In this document: positions 21,916-35,736 of the stretch, in pieces | Layout of the letters: every line of letters begins with the position of its first letter | How positions within the stretch are numbered: the first letter of the stretch is position 1 | From: Annona cherimola | Lineage: Eukaryota; Streptophyta; Magnoliopsida; Magnoliales; Annonaceae | Direction of reading: 5' to 3' | Length of the DNA stretch: 64,000 nt | Assembly: GCA_030490835.1 (NCBI GenBank) | Contig: CM059975.1 | Span: forward strand, 15,877,579 to 15,941,578 | Notes under the pieces: model-generated | Seen by the model: the letters and a program-made list of their open reading frames with translations, nothing else | What the model was told of the DNA's origin: nothing | Databases searched by the model: none | Program-made: the position numbers and the translations under genes

Positions 21916-24900
21916 ATGGGTGCTCGCGCTTCTCCAGCCTCCCTATCTGCGCACTGTTATTGGCGGCGGCAGCTTCCGCGACGGCGGCAGCTTCCTCCAG
22001 AATCCATGGAAGCTGGATTTCTTCCTCTTTCTGGCCATTCGCTTCTCCGCCCTTCTCACGTTCCTAAAACGCGTCTCGCGATAGCAAGGAAATCCTTCCG
22101 TCCTCTCCAAGTTTCTCTATTTTCGTCTTCCATTGCCCCACTTTCCATCGGCTGTGCTGCTTCCCCCGCTTTTAAAACTGCTCATTCTCCTCCACCCCAA
22201 TCTCACGATGCCGGAGAAGCTTCTGTAGCTGAAGGCGACGCCAGCGAAAATGAGATGTTATCTGTTCTGTCCGGCGAATCCGCGAGCATTTGGGGGCAAA
22301 TGAAGGAGATTGCGAAGTTCGCCGGCCCCGCCACTGGGCTCTGGATATGCGGGCCTCTCATGAGTCTTATTGACACGGCTGTCATCGGACAGAGCAGCTC
22401 GTTGGAGCTTGCTGCGTTAGGTAGCTTTTCCTAGTTGAATTGTTCTTTTATTTTTTATTTTATTTTATTTTATTTTATTTGCAGTTCCGTATGGTTGCTG
22501 TGCGTTATTTCGATGAAATTTGGTAAATTAGTCCATTGGTTGAGAAATTGGCTTAAAAGGTCTTATCTTTTCCAATCTGGAAGTTGGTACGTTGACATTG
22601 CTCTCATGAATCGGTGACTGGAGGGAATGTGATCGTTCGATATTTGATTTTTCTTTCCTTTTTCTTCCTTTGATGACGTCTGACTTTGCTTGAATGAGCA
22701 GGGCCGGGAACGGTTGTTTGTGACAGCACGAGTTATGTGTTCATGTTCCTATCCATTGCTACTTCTAATATGGTTGCCACCTCCCTCGCCAAAAAGGTTT
22801 CCAACTAATGAACTTTGCATAGAGCTTGAAACTCACATTTCTATTAAACGCTTATTGTACTGTATTTGACTTTAACATGTCATAATTCAGTTTTCTCTTA
22901 CTGATTGAGATGATATTGCTGCAGGATAAAAACCAAGCACAACATCAAATATCCATGTTGCTGTTTATTGCTTTTGCCTGTGGTTTGGCGATGCTTTTTG
23001 TCACAAAATTCATGGGCACACAGATATTAACGGGTATGAAGAGTTGGTGAACTTACGGCTTCTGTTAATGTTTAATCAGCTTCTGTTCGTGTAAATGCAA
23101 GTGAAAAATGTTGACTAAGTTTAAAGGCCCCACTTCATGTTGTTTTTTCCGTCCCCCAACATAAATCTGCATTCTTTTCTTGAAGTGTTCTCTCTGAAGA
23201 GCCTGCATCATGTCTTGATAGAAGTCCAGACAATATTCAAAGAGTTTTCATGCCCCCATCAGTGGCCTACTGAAATGAATTGATATGGAAGCAACTGTGA
23301 ACTCTACTGTGACGATAAACTATTTTCTTTCCTTATCTTTTTGTTTTGATTTCCTACATCTGGTTGCTTCTAAGCCATAATTGTTCATGCTATAAATGAT
23401 TGTCATAGCATAGACCGAGGACTGATTTTTCATATTAATGTGTGCCATTATGTAGTTTTCAGAATGGCATACATCCATGCCATTAACCTGGAAGATAAGG
23501 AGATTGAAGATGACTGAAATTTTCTTTCAGTAATACTTGGAGGTGTAAATCATATTATTAAGAAGTAGGAGAAAGATTTGGAAAAGAATCTCTGAGCGGT
23601 GTGATGCTTTTAAATCCAAGAACCATTGATCTGGTTTGACTCATGCGCACTTGTGAAATCATTTCTCAATTTGGTTATGAGCTCACTGTAGATCAATTTA
23701 TTATCTTGAAATGCTAAAAAGAATCTTATCACAATATCTGATTCAATTCTATCAACCATGATTCCAAATCTGTTACATCATCTGTTATCATCCATATGAG
23801 TCTGGTTCTGCATTTCTTTTGAAAGAGATTTTATCTCATTCAACTTCAATGGCTGCTTGGTTCTTACAAATGCATGCAAGAAGTCATAATTACAATCTAA
23901 GCTTTCCTCTAACTTATATTGGGCTTGCATGATTTCTATCATGATATTCCATGAACATGCCCAACTTGGCCCAAATTGTTTATGCATATGCTTTTGGGGT
24001 TTCCCATCTTATGGCATTAAACTTAAAACAAGCTTACTCCTAGCAGGTGCATGTTTTGATGTTTATGACAAAAATAGTTATACTTCCCTCGTAATATTGC
24101 ATTTTTTTGTTAGTTTAAATCCGTGTTATTATTACCTTGATAATTTCGTCTATTGGATTGATCTGTGTGTATATTGTTGGAGGCAGATATTGACTTTTTC
24201 CATCCAATTTGAATGTTCTTCTTGTAATTGGAGCGATATTGAAAGAAATACCGAGCGTAGTTGAATAATTTGAATTTTGGGTCCATAGGGGTGCAACTTG
24301 TGTTGGGCTGAATACAAGCCTGACCAATGTGGCACTAAGAGTTCTTTTCTTTTCAGTTTAACTCAGATTTTTTAAATTAGGTTTGAAGCCATTAATTTAG
24401 AAAGATGGTTCAGTGATATACAGCCTGAATTGTACTCGACTTGAATTTGGATATAATGTAAAAAAATTTCCTTTTGCAAAATTTTTTTGATGTACTTTGA
24501 AAATCAAAATTTGGCTGTATTTTCCATTTAAGTTGTTTATTGACTACTTTCCTTCCAATAAAAAGAAACTTCAACTTTTGGTACACTAATAAAATATCTA
24601 ATGTGTATGCATAAATGCCCATACTCAGCTTTTACTGGACCAGAGAATTCACACATTGTGCCAGCAGCAAACACCTATGTCCAGGTTCGTTGACTAGGTC
24701 AGGACCTTTTTCGTCATTCCAGTAGTTCCAAATGAGCGCAACAAGATTTTGGGGTTGCATTTGTTTTCATATTAGTTCATGCCATGATTTTATGCTATCT
24801 TAAAATGCAATTTGAGTATCAACTATGCCATGTCTACACACTGTAATCGATTGGTGAAATCTTTTTTGTTTTTATTACATCAGTGGGAGATGATGCTCAC

Positions 24901-27900
24901 CAGAAGTGTTGAACCCTAGATATCTAGCATATAGGCTAGGACGTGGAACCAACTAGGCCATGCCCAGGGCCATCAATTGGTGAAGTCTTTATTACTTCTT
25001 GACATGTAGATCGAAAGGTAATCTAAGAAATGAAGTAATCCGAGAAAGCTCAAAGTGAGGCTAATAGGTCATAAAACGAGTGTAAATTTATTAAGATGGT
25101 TTGATTATGTTAAACGAAGGCTTGAAATGACACCAGTTAGGAGGCCAGAGTCTATCCAAGTAGAAACGAGATGAGAATGAGAGGAAGTCCAAAAAAAAAA
25201 AGGATGAAAGTAATTAAACAAGATATGAAAATATTTACGATTACTGAAAAATTTAGTCTCTAATTGTCAAGAATGACGCAATAGAATTCATGTAGCCGAC
25301 TCTATCTAGGTAGGAAGTGGCTTATAATATTGATGATGATAATGATGTAGATTGAAAGATGGCTGATCCCCTGAATTAGATTCAGTTTCTGGAACTTATC
25401 TCCTCTAATTAGAGTTTGATTTAATATCATACTCTCTAGTCATGCATTTCTTTAATAACAGCAACACCACCAACAATAATAATGATAGTGAGGATGATGA
25501 TGATAATTCATGTCATGATTTTATGCTATCTTAAAATGTAATCAGAGTATGAACTATGCCATATACTCATGCTGTAATCAATTGAAAACATTTTTATTAC
25601 TTTTTGACATGCAGATTGAAAGGTAGCTGTTATCCTTAATAGATTTTGATTTCTGTAGCTGATCACCTCTCATTAGAGTTTGATTTAATATCACACTCTC
25701 TAGTCACGCACTTCTTTATAATAAACAATAATAAAAATAAAAATAAAAAACAACAACAACAACACTACTTGGTCAAGATGACCCTCCATGCATTGATGAT
25801 GTGGCTGGATGACTCAAGTATGAAAATCTTTGATGGAGTGACCCCAATTCAAATTCGATCATTTGATTAAAGCCTCAACTCTCAAAATGCTGTCACATTT
25901 TCATACTTTTTTTCTGAAACAGATCCCAGTCTTACTACCCATTTCCCCTGTTGCTTCTCTTCATGCTTTGTGGAATGCTGCTAGGTATTTTGATGATATC
26001 ATGTCCAAAATGAGTTCCTCTTCTATGAAACGTAACTTTTATGCAAACCCATCTATCCATTGTATTGATCATCATCTATATCATCAAGACACCCTATCAT
26101 TTGTATAGTATCATCGTGCATGGGTCCTACCTATAAATATATAAATCAACATAATAAAATGGTTTGACTAAATATCAATTTTTTTTTTATGAAAAGATAC
26201 TAAATATCAATTTTAAAACTGTATTTTCAACATATAAACTGTGTAAAATATCATTACTATTGGATAAATGATTTTGTAAAGTATTGTTACATTCTAATGC
26301 ATATGTGAATGGATTTAAGCATTTTTCATGAATATATATTAAGCAAATGTGGCCCACACACATCTTTGAATTAGATGAAACTTAGTTTCCTAGGTAAGCA
26401 AATGATGAAAAATAATGGATGGAGTGGATTTCTTATTAATCATCAAGGTAAGAAAAATGGATAAAGTTACATGAAACTGCTTCTATCTAACTTGGTTACA
26501 TAGAAGTGGGACTTTCCAAAATTGGTAATTTAAATTGGAAATTTTCAAAGTTCAATATCTTCATTAGCTGCAAATCTCATCGATAATGCATAGAGAACCA
26601 CATTAGAAAGCAATGTGTGGGATGGCAACTATAGTCTAATTCAGTAAGTGCAGTCCAAAATTGCAAAGTTTTGGACAAATAATACATGGAACTTAGTGTG
26701 TCTCTTCCAAAATTGGAAGTGGAACTATTCCAAAATTGCTTTCTAACCTGGTTACATAGAAGGAGGACTCTTCCAAAATTGGAAATATCGAAGTTCAATA
26801 ACTTCATTAACAGCAAGTTCCGTTGATAATGCGTAGGGGAACCAAATCAGAAAGCAATGTGTGGAATGCAACTATAGTCTAATTCAGTAAGCGCAGTCCA
26901 AAATTGCAAGGTTTTGGATAAGTAATGCATGGAACTTAGTGTGAATAATCAGGAAGGAAGCTTCAAAGTTTGATGTCTTCTTTAACAACAGATTTCTTTG
27001 ATAATGCACAGAGGAATCATATCAGAAAGCAGTGTGTGGGAATGCAACTTTGGTCTAATTTGGTTAAGTGCAGTCCAAAATTGTGAAGTTTTGGATAAAG
27101 AACACATGGAACTTAGTGTGATTAATCAGGAAGGAAGCTTCAACATTTATTTCTTGAATAAAAATGAAGTTACAAGAATCACATATTGTTTATTAGGCTA
27201 GAGAGCTATCTGGAAAGCTTATTTGCTAGGAAATTTTGTTATCCTGCACAAAATTCTTGTTCTTTGAGCCAATGTTTTATTTCTTATTTTTAATATTTTC
27301 CTCTATCATATAACAGATTTGTCGTTTAATTTTTTTCTTGATAGATTCGAGCATTGGCATGGCCTGCTATTCTTGTTGGACTGGTTGCTCAAAGTGCTAG
27401 GTACTTTATGATGCAACTGATTGGTTGTTTCTTATTCTTAATCACCTAAATTCCAACTACACATCTACTGTTATTTATCTTTTTAGATGGTAGTTAATGT
27501 AACAAGGTTTTACCTCTGGATGGAAGTACCTGCATATTTCATACATACGTACTTGATCTATAAAGTGCATTAATATTGCATATATCATCCCTAACATTTT
27601 AGACGATATTCTTTGGCAATTGTTGTACAATCCTGTTGGGGACCTTTCTCTTGAAGTAACATAAGAAAGTGAGCAATCCTGGATGGGGCCCATCTATTAA
27701 ACTATGATGAGAAGACTATTAAGTTATAGTTGCTAGTATCTGTTGTTTCTTATAACCTTCGAAGTCAAAAATCGTCTTTCACATGATGACAAAAGTGGAT
27801 AAGGTGAATAAAAAATAGATTAGAGAGATACCAATTGAGACGATAATGATAATCAGATACCAAATGATTGGAGCAATGGTAACAGTGAGTTTGAGGATAA

Positions 27901-30900
27901 AATCATATACCTTGTTGATCAACTGAAATTGTCATATGAGTGGTATATTAACAAATTCGTTCATCTGAAAATCTTTTAAATCAATCTGGTCTTATTTCAT
28001 TTTTTCTTGCAGTTTAGGAATGAAAGACTCTTGGGGACCTTTGAAGGCTTTGTTAGTTGCAAGTCTGGTAAATGGATTTGGTGATATCACACTCTGCAGT
28101 TTCCTAGGCTATGGAATTGCTGGTGCTGCTTGGGCAACAATGGTGTCACAGGTTGACTAATATATGTTATCTCCTATTCTTGATGTGTCATTAGCATTCC
28201 TATGTTCATTTAGTGTACTATTTGTGTCTGGGTCTTCTTGATGTTTAAAAACCTTCTGCACATCTCTTTAGTGGTATTCGGAACTCATACTTGTAGTTTC
28301 CAGGTCATTTCAGCTTTTATGATGGTGAAGACATTGGACATGACTGGTTTTAGTGCTTTTAATGTGTCTGTTCCATCTCTTGATGAGCTTCTACAAATAG
28401 TTGGAATTGCTGCTCCAGTGTTTGTAACAATGATAGCAAAGGTCAATATTTGTTTTTGTTCTGCTATAATTCAAATGCGCATCGTGCAACTCTTTTGAAT
28501 TTAGCTGAGATTTAACTTATACAGGTGGCTTTCTATAGCCTGCTTACCTTTTTCAGTACAAGCATGGGGACACTAACTCTTGCAGCACATCAGGTTTGGA
28601 TTGTTAACTGCTTCTGTGTAAGTTTTTTTATCTTTTGTGACAATTGTGCATTTTTCTTTGCTTATATCTAATGTTCATACATTTCGCTGAAGGTTATGAT
28701 TGGGGTGTTCTGCACTTGTACTGTATGGGGTGAGCCCCTCTCACAAACTGCCCAGTCCTTTTTGCCAGAGTTGATATATGGAGTCAATCGTAATTTGATG
28801 AAGGTTGGGGATTTCTTGCTCAATTAATGTCAATATTAATATCATATATGCCATTCTACCATGCCTTGTATCAGTTGCCTTATAATCTTCTGGTTAATGA
28901 ATTTACATCGGTACTCAGTATTCGAGCTGTGTGGTCAGTTGTAGGCTGCAGGCATTAAATTTTCAGGTGGCTCAGGGTTCAAATCTTGATAGTTTTATGG
29001 TTGATCACCATCCCAAAAGATCAAGAAAAAGAATTTTAAAAAATGTTAGTTAAGTAAATAGTCCAATTGCGTCACTAATACACATTGTAGTGCTATCAAT
29101 AATGGGAGATATTTAATTTCATTTATGTTAGAACACATGATTGAGTTTCATGTTAAGTGCTGTTGAAAGTGAGTACTAGCCTAGTGCAATATCTTAATTT
29201 TAAGTTCAGTCTTGTTGAGACATAATCACATGATGTAGCTGTTGATGAGGCTTGATGGCTCGGATTCAAATTCCTGAATTTCCCATCTTTTCTTTGGCCT
29301 AGCTCTTTTGTCCAGCTTTCCTCTATTACTAAGCTCAAGATTTGAATAGGAATTACAAAGTAGAAAGCAAATTCCTACAGAATCATCTATTATGAACCCA
29401 CAGCAAGTACAGGGTCAGGTGGGCCACAGTCCAGGTGGCAGTAGCAGAAATACTGGCATTGCTCTTCATTGAGGCCATGGTCGAACAAGCATCATTAGGG
29501 ACTATTATGGACATTTCTGGAAGACAGCGAGGGAAGGTGATGCAGGATGGGTAAAGAGAAAGATAGAAGAAAGAGGAAGAACCTCTAGAGAGATGAGAAG
29601 AGGAGAAAAAAGATACAAAGGTAGAAGAATAAGGGGAAAGCCAAGAAAAAAAGAAGTAGAAGGAAAACCAGAGAAACTCTTATTTATAATTCTCAAAATT
29701 GATACTCTTTAGAGCTTACAAGGGCAGTATTTACAGGCGAACATGCCACCTTATCTTAGCAACATTTATTAAGGACGAAATCTTTTTAACAAAACTGAAA
29801 TTGCATATTTTAAGTTAACTTCTTAGGAAAGTAAACTTAAAATAGATATAAATAAACATTAAGAGATCTTATTTTCAAAGATCCTAAAATAAAAATTGCA
29901 ATAAAATCTTTGAGAATAATCTCCTAAGATTATTGCCTCTTCACAAGATTCTTACAAGATTATTGCCTCTTCACAAAATTTTTATGCCTAAAATAGGTAT
30001 ATTTGAAATCTCGCTTCCGATTCTTATCAGGGTTTGTTGTCAAGAAGCTACTGGGCAGTTATGGGCCAGCAGTATGATCTATGAATGACTAACAGCCTCA
30101 AAGCTGTCAATTACGGTAGGGAAGTTGATAAAAACTAATTGTAAGAAAGAAAGGTCTGTCAAATATGTTGTAACAGAATAATTGTATACTCTGTAAACGG
30201 GCAAGAATCTGGATTGCAATCTGGATCCTAACATGCTTCTTTCAGTTTAGCAATCTTCGAGGACTGGTCCTCTTAACATTCCTCTCTATAACTCATCTCT
30301 TTTTGTTTAGCTTGTGATTAGCCACAATGTGTACATTTCATAAATGAGTTATAGAAAAATGTGATCTTGTAAATGATTGTTAATGTCCTAGTACGTGCTC
30401 TACATTTTGCAGTAATTCTGTCTGATCAAGGAACCTGCCATGATTCAATGCATTTTTTCCTGCAATATTGTCAAATATGAAAGATCCCGGGTTGGTGGTA
30501 TGTGAGGGACATTGCTTCTTCGTCTTTATTAGTTTTCTCTAAAAATAGCATTTGAATAAACAACTGCATTTGTTCAAGAAGTAACAGCTTCTCATTTTTT
30601 TCATTAATACGTTTCTCTTATAGCTTTGAATCTCAAATTTTTATCTGTTGATTTGAAGGATCTGCAATTGAGTCTGCAAAATTTGGTTTTACCGACATTG
30701 ATGACACTTTTAGATAAATCGGGGAGTTCATTATGAAATGTTGCCTGTTTTACTCAGTTTCTTTTCACCTAAGGTGCTAAATACTCTCTTTTCCTGTAAT
30801 CAGGCACGGATATTACTGCAATCCCTTGTTGTAATTGGAGCATTGACTGGGCTATTTTTGGGAATCATTGGATCCTTCATTCCATGGTATTTCCCATATC

Positions 30901-31436
30901 TATTTACAAATGATCATGGGGTTGTTGAAAAGGTTAGTTCTCATTTTTGGTATTTTCTTTATTCTAGTTTAGGTTCATCCTTTGCTTTCATTCATTTTCT
31001 TCATATCTGGCATCTTGTTTGTTCTTGTAGATGCACACTGTGTTGCTTCCGTATTTTCTTGCCTTGATTGCAACACCCCCGACACACAGCCTCGAAGGGA
31101 CACTGATGGTATGTTTGAATTTCCATGATGAAGTACTTCATGAAATCCAGTAAGATCTTATGTTTTTTTTTTTTTCGCTATGCCAAGATCTTGAGCAGAC
31201 CTGAACAAAAATTTTGTAGACTTTAAACTCTACATATTATCTTACTGTCAGATCTAACTAAAGCATTTCAGCAGTATGTAAAAATCGTAACCTTCTAGAT
31301 GTATCTTGCTACCATTTGTTTCTCAAATTAGTAACTCTGTTGCTAATTAGTTGCCTAGTTTGTATTGGTCCCCCTCTAAACCTATAAAATGCAGGCATCA
31401 TATTGGTATCAGACTATATTGGCCTGTATGAGACTG

Positions 31437-31473
<37 letters not shown>

Positions 31474-34020
31474 TAAACAATATGAACAAAATACCAGAAA
31501 AATTTGTGAACTGCAACTATATAATGTTATTTTATCTTTAACACATACAAATTATGTTCAATAATTCCATTCTCCATCTAAGGTAGCTGATTTACTAATG
31601 AAATAAAAGAAGCCAGGCATTTTCAAGAAACCACCCGATACACCCCCCATATAGTGTATCAGATATGGCTGTGCTGTAGTGATATAAGCCGATGTTCGAA
31701 ACCATGTCAGTTGCACCCTAATTGATTAGGTAGTACATTCCAATCTCGTATCGTAACTGAAGGCTGATTATCTTTGATATATTTGACAATGCTTGATAAC
31801 AAAAATGTTAATTTCTTTTCCTTAAATTTGATAAGCAATTTACCGTCCTTGTTTCTGATAAATTGATGAGATTTGTAAACCATGCCTGAACTATCTGAAG
31901 GATACGAATGTGTTTCTGAAGCCAAGGAATTCCAGTGTAACTAATTTACTTTTTCAGCAGATGACTTCAGGGCTGATGTTGCGGACATTAGTTGATTATG
32001 AACATTTAACTATGTCACAATCTATTGAGCACTTATACAAGTGGCCAAAATTAGTATATTGCATCTGAGATGCCTAATATTAAGCTATCAGGGAATTACA
32101 ATTTACAGACTCCCCTCATATGGCTGATGTTATCGCTCTAGTGTAGAGAAAAGTAAATATGCTAAACGCTGTTTTGTGATAATCGTTAATAAATATATCT
32201 TCATCTGGAAGTTCACACATTCTTTTTCCATTTTCAGGCTGCTAGAGATTTTAGATTTCTGAGTTTGTCAATGAGCGGGTGCTTCACACTTGGTGGGCTT
32301 TTACTAATGGTATGGATATGGAATGTATTCCCTGGTTTCAGTATTTATGAATTCCCTCTCTAATGTATATAACTTGAATATGTTAAGGACTTCTCTATGT
32401 TTTGACACAATAAGAACTCTGAGGGCTTGCTAACCTTTCTTGTATGCAAACATTTCTTTGTTAGTCATCTCTGTTTACAATGGACTATCTGTAAGTAAAG
32501 CTAAAATTGATGTTTTAGCATTTTAGATTGTTTTACTTGTGAAATTGTTATGTAAGTGAAATAGAGAATGTAATGGGGAGGTATGAGGGCAGAATTACTT
32601 TTTTACAGGAAAAGTTATGACAATCAATTAGAGGATGTACTAATTGCTTCATATGATAGATTCAAATGAGAATTTGGAGGAGAAAAGATTAATTTCATTG
32701 CATTCAATGCAGCAGGAGAACATAGAGTCATACATTTTATTTCTGAAATTTGCTGAAATTTCCTTAAAAAAAAATAACAACTTAATGGCGTTTCCTTGGT
32801 AATGATTCCATCTACTTCTTTGTTGATGTCGTTTTTTATTTATGGGATTGGCTTACCCATTTAGATTGGACTTGGGAGCACCTCCTCCATAAAAACGAAG
32901 AGAAGTTCATAGACGTCATCCTCAAAGTGGTACCAAATGTGTGTAAATGTTCTACAGTTTTGACAGTGTTCATTTCAGCAGAAGCTGTTTCTCTAGTGTT
33001 GCTTTTGTTCTCTCTAGTCCTCCTGATAAGGCGATAACACAGAATTTGACAAGGAGGATGTTTGAGCCTAAATGGCATTAAGTCAATGCATTGGAAAATT
33101 CTGTAAAAAACTTGGACAACCTATCACCACGACATTTCAGCTTCTAGCCCATACTACTGTTCTTTATAAGATGATGTGTGATTAAACATTATTCTTTGGC
33201 AAGTGCTATTGCTCCTTTTTTTTTTCTTTTCTTATTATTATTATTTTTTTCCCTTATTGTGTTAGTGATCCCTAATTTCTCTGCTTGCAGCTACTGAGCA
33301 GTAGAGGGTTTGGTTTGCCGGGTTGTTGGTGGGTGCTTGCAGGATTTCAATGGGTAACATCTTCTGTTCTCACCCAATAACAGATTAGAGAAAGGTCAAT
33401 CATTTGTGTAAAAGAAAGCCCATTCGGAAACTGCCTGCCGATGTGGTTGGCCTGGTAAAAGATCATATTGGTTTATTCATCAATCAGGCTATAGTGCCCA
33501 AGATAATTGAACTGGTAAAAGGAAACACATTTTCTATACCTTGTTGCCTTATAACTTCGCAGCCCACTTGATGAATGCCATTCGATCCAAGAGATCTTCA
33601 TGGTTGCTTGTCTTTCCCTGTTGGTGACCTGCCTTCCACTTCTCCAGGTATTTGAGGAACCCACAAAGTCATAAACGAACTGTTTTGAGGGATTTCCCTG
33701 TCTGTGAAAAGTTGGCGCATGGGTCATCTGTTGAGCCCATAAAACAAATGATTTTAGCTATTAAAAAGATCGAAACGTGGGCAGCTTTTGGAAACTCAAA
33801 ACTATAGATGGTTAAGATCCTGCAGTCGACTTGGCATTTCTATTGTGAGCAATCGAGTTCAGGTGAATCATTTGGTGATGAGATTATCACAGTTCTGATG
33901 ATTTCTCCTCTTGTTCAGGCGCGGCTCTCTCTTGGTTTGAAACGACTTACATCTCAGGATGGTGTGCTATACTCAGATAAGTTCAGCCAGGAGCAAATAA
34001 GCAAGCTGAAGGCTGCATAG
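21916..34020 (+). CDS. DTX46: Chloroplast MATE transporter, DTX46/DTX47 (EDS5) group
   Basis: A multidrug-and-toxin-extrusion transporter. The named relative EDS5 (DTX47) exports the salicylic-acid precursor isochorismate across the plastid envelope; DTX46 is its close homologue. Fourteen exons: 21916-22420, 22702-22796, 22925-23033, 24629-24684, 27345-27400, 28013-28151, 28304-28441, 28525-28593, 28693-28803, 30804-30932, 31031-31108, 32238-32309, 33291-33353, 33919-34020. All borders are GT-AG, all phases agree, and they total 573 residues plus stop, close to the family length. Residues 1 to about 125 are rich in Ser, Ala, Arg and Pro, as expected of a transit peptide. The MATE domain starts near 129 ([28 protein letters not shown]). 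Conserved blocks are [14 protein letters not shown] (exon 6), [15 protein letters not shown] (exon 9) and THSLEGTLM (exon 11); the C-terminus is KLKAA. Intron 4 is repeat-rich and holds the left breakpoint of a tandem duplication. The family is certain; DTX46 versus DTX47 orthology is inferred. Confidence 0.92.
23034..24628. other. MATE intron 3
   Basis: A 1.6-kb intron between exons 3 and 4. No repeat with readable borders and no exon was seen. Confidence 0.6.
25000..25345 (+). mobile_element. 3' fragment of an RTE-type LINE in MATE intron 4
   Basis: In one frame it reads [20 protein letters not shown], then, past stops, pieces resembling the C-terminal end of plant LINE ORF2 (usual form LRWFGHV then PVRR). 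Further on, RIHVADST and LGRKW-like text precede an ATGATGATAATG tail. A short-repeat tail fits RTE-clade LINEs. No 5' part is present. Confidence 0.55.
25350..25720. repeat. Local direct repeats with trinucleotide tracts
   Basis: 25350-25480 and 25612-25720 are diverged direct copies (GATTGAAAG, GCTGAT, TAGAGTTTGATTTAATATCA, CTCTCTAGTCA). A third partial relative starts near 24780 (CATGATTTTATGCTATCTTA, also at 25512). Tracts of AAC, AAT and GAT triplets separate them. The left breakpoint of the large tandem duplication lies here, near 25420. Confidence 0.65.
26110..26510. mobile_element. Family-C MITE in MATE intron 4
   Basis: Contains AAATCAACATAATAAAATGG and TTTTCAACATATAAACTG in the order of 9700-9800, then a tail with GATGGAGTGGATTTC. 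The same element is at 38655-39035 in unit B, so it was present before the duplication. Confidence 0.6.
26530..27145. repeat. Three tandem copies of a roughly 200-bp unit
   Basis: Copies start near 26530, 26785 and 26965. Each contains AGAAAGCARTGTGTGG, GTCTAATT, AGTGCAGTCCAAAATTG and ACATGGAACTTAGTGTG (with variants). Unit B has a single copy at 39060-39230, so the array expanded in unit A or collapsed in unit B. Confidence 0.82.
29538..30029. mobile_element. Unit A-specific 492-bp block, possible solo LTR
   Basis: Unit B (near 41970) runs from GGGAAGG straight into GTTTGGACGTGAAGAAGC, whereas unit A has 492 extra bases starting TGATGCAGG and ending TTATCA. TG and CA ends fit an LTR, but no TSD flanks it. 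It contains a direct repeat around ACAAGATTATTGCCTCTTCA. Insertion in A or deletion in B cannot be told apart. Confidence 0.5.
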
Positions 34021-35135
34021 AGTTGATTCTTTGGAATTTACAAGGTAAATATTTATAATTTTGAGGGGCAATTCCATGTGATATAGCATTCAGTTGTTGA
34101 TTGAAAAAGCTTGCACTGCGAATTTCTTCTTCAGCTAAAATCAATACTTGCTGCTGTCGGCTTTTGAGGTCACTAATGCTGGCTAAAGCGCATCTGAACA
34201 AGTACAAGACAGAAGTCCAAAGATCATAATTTCCTGTACCAATTTTTCATTACGAGGAATTGTATCCAACTCATACCTGTGAAAATGATATCTACTTCGA
34301 CAAACACGTCAAATTATTATGGGGAAGCTGTATGTATAAATTTTTTGTTCACAATAGCTTGATGGGGTATTGACAAAAAATGTTTTGGAAGCTACTTCTG
34401 TCCTGATTCATGATGTATTTTGACATTCAAACTGAATTAGTGAAAATGATTTCAACTATTCTGTATAGGAGATTGGTTGTGTGAGAACGAGTGGAATTGC
34501 AAAGTGATTTCTGTTGTTGTCCTTCAATTTGTTACAGACATGGATTAAATGGTGAATGGAATGATAATCAATACCTTATTCAGGAAGATGCAACAAATCT
34601 AATTCAGATTGGAACCAATCCTTACGCATGATTTGCTTTGCTTAATTTAATTAATTGCTGTTCTAATAGTATTAAACTATGCATGTATTTACATTCCTAT
34701 ATGTATGAGAAAAAACTCCTTAATTGTTTATATATGATGTTATAATCGAAAATTTAAAGATCTTTTTTGTTGTAGTGAGGTGTAATCGAATTTAAAACCA
34801 ACATAAATAACTTATTTATAACAAATGTGAAGTATAAATTTTAATAGCCCAAAGTATCAATTCTATTTCTCAACCTAAAATCAAATCAAAATTTCAATTT
34901 AAATTCAGATTTTGTAAATAAGCTTAAAGTTTGGATTGCCCCATTAGACCCTCAAGGGCCAGCTTATTAACGCTTATGTTGTTCCTGCAGATCCCAACAT
35001 TTTTTTATTGAGTGTTTAGTTTAGTTACTCCGCGTATTTACGTTTACATGTCAAAATCCAATGAAATAAGTAGAATTTTTTTCGTTTGTGGGAAACTAAA
35101 TAATTTAGCTTTCTGTTACGGGGATGATGTAACTA
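34021..35135. other. MATE 3' UTR and flank
   Basis: Matches unit B at 46033-47015 closely. It probably contains the 3' UTR and polyadenylation region. No other gene was seen. Confidence 0.5.
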
Positions 35136-35144
35136 ATTATAAAT

Positions 35145-35532
35145 GAGTAATGATACTATAAAATATATTGTATAGTAGCTTATTATACAATATTCAAATT
35201 TTTATTTTATTTTTACTTTTTTTTATTTATTCATAAACGTGTTTTTTAAGTGTATTTAATTCATATACTTAGTTTTGCCATTTTATAATACTTTTACATA
35301 TATTTTTTTTATTTTTAAAAATCACATGTTTCAAGGGGTAAAAATGACTTATATGCCCCTGATTTTTAAAAAATAAAAAATAAATATGTAAAAGTATTAT
35401 AAAATGACAAAACTTAGTATCCGAATTAAATACACTTTAAAAACATGTTTATGAAGACAAATTAAAATAAAATAAAAAATTGAATATTATATGATAAACT
35501 AATATACAATATATTGTATAGTATGACGACTC
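35145..35532. mobile_element. Foldback MITE, 388 bp, TSD ATTATAAAT
   Basis: Perfect 9-bp TSD at 35136-35144 and 35533-35541. The empty site, ATTATAAATTGAGCC, is intact in unit B near 47020. Ends GAGTAATGATACTATA and TATAGTATGACGACTC are inverted, followed by AATATATTGTATAGTA-type sequence. The inner arms and the CCCCTGATTTTTAAAAA centre are shared with the other foldback MITEs. TSD length and 5' G fit Mutator-like MITEs. Confidence 0.93.
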
Positions 35533-35736
35533 ATTATAAATTGAGCCAAGACAAAGAAACCTACACAATGGTGACAAAGTCAAAATTTAGGAAGGATTCT
35601 ATTTTAATAAACAATTTCAACATCTGATTATCGGACATCTGTGGAGGTGGGGCCATTAGATTTTTTTTTTTTTTTTTTTTTTGTAAGTGGTAACCATCCA
35701 ATATTTCTCTGCCAGTGCTTTAGCCATCCACTTAAA

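Noticed and set aside
28915..29000. SINE head around GGGTTCAAATCTTGATAG in MATE intron 9
   Set aside because: A B-box-like motif alone, with no convincing A box, tail or TSD; kept only as a possibility.
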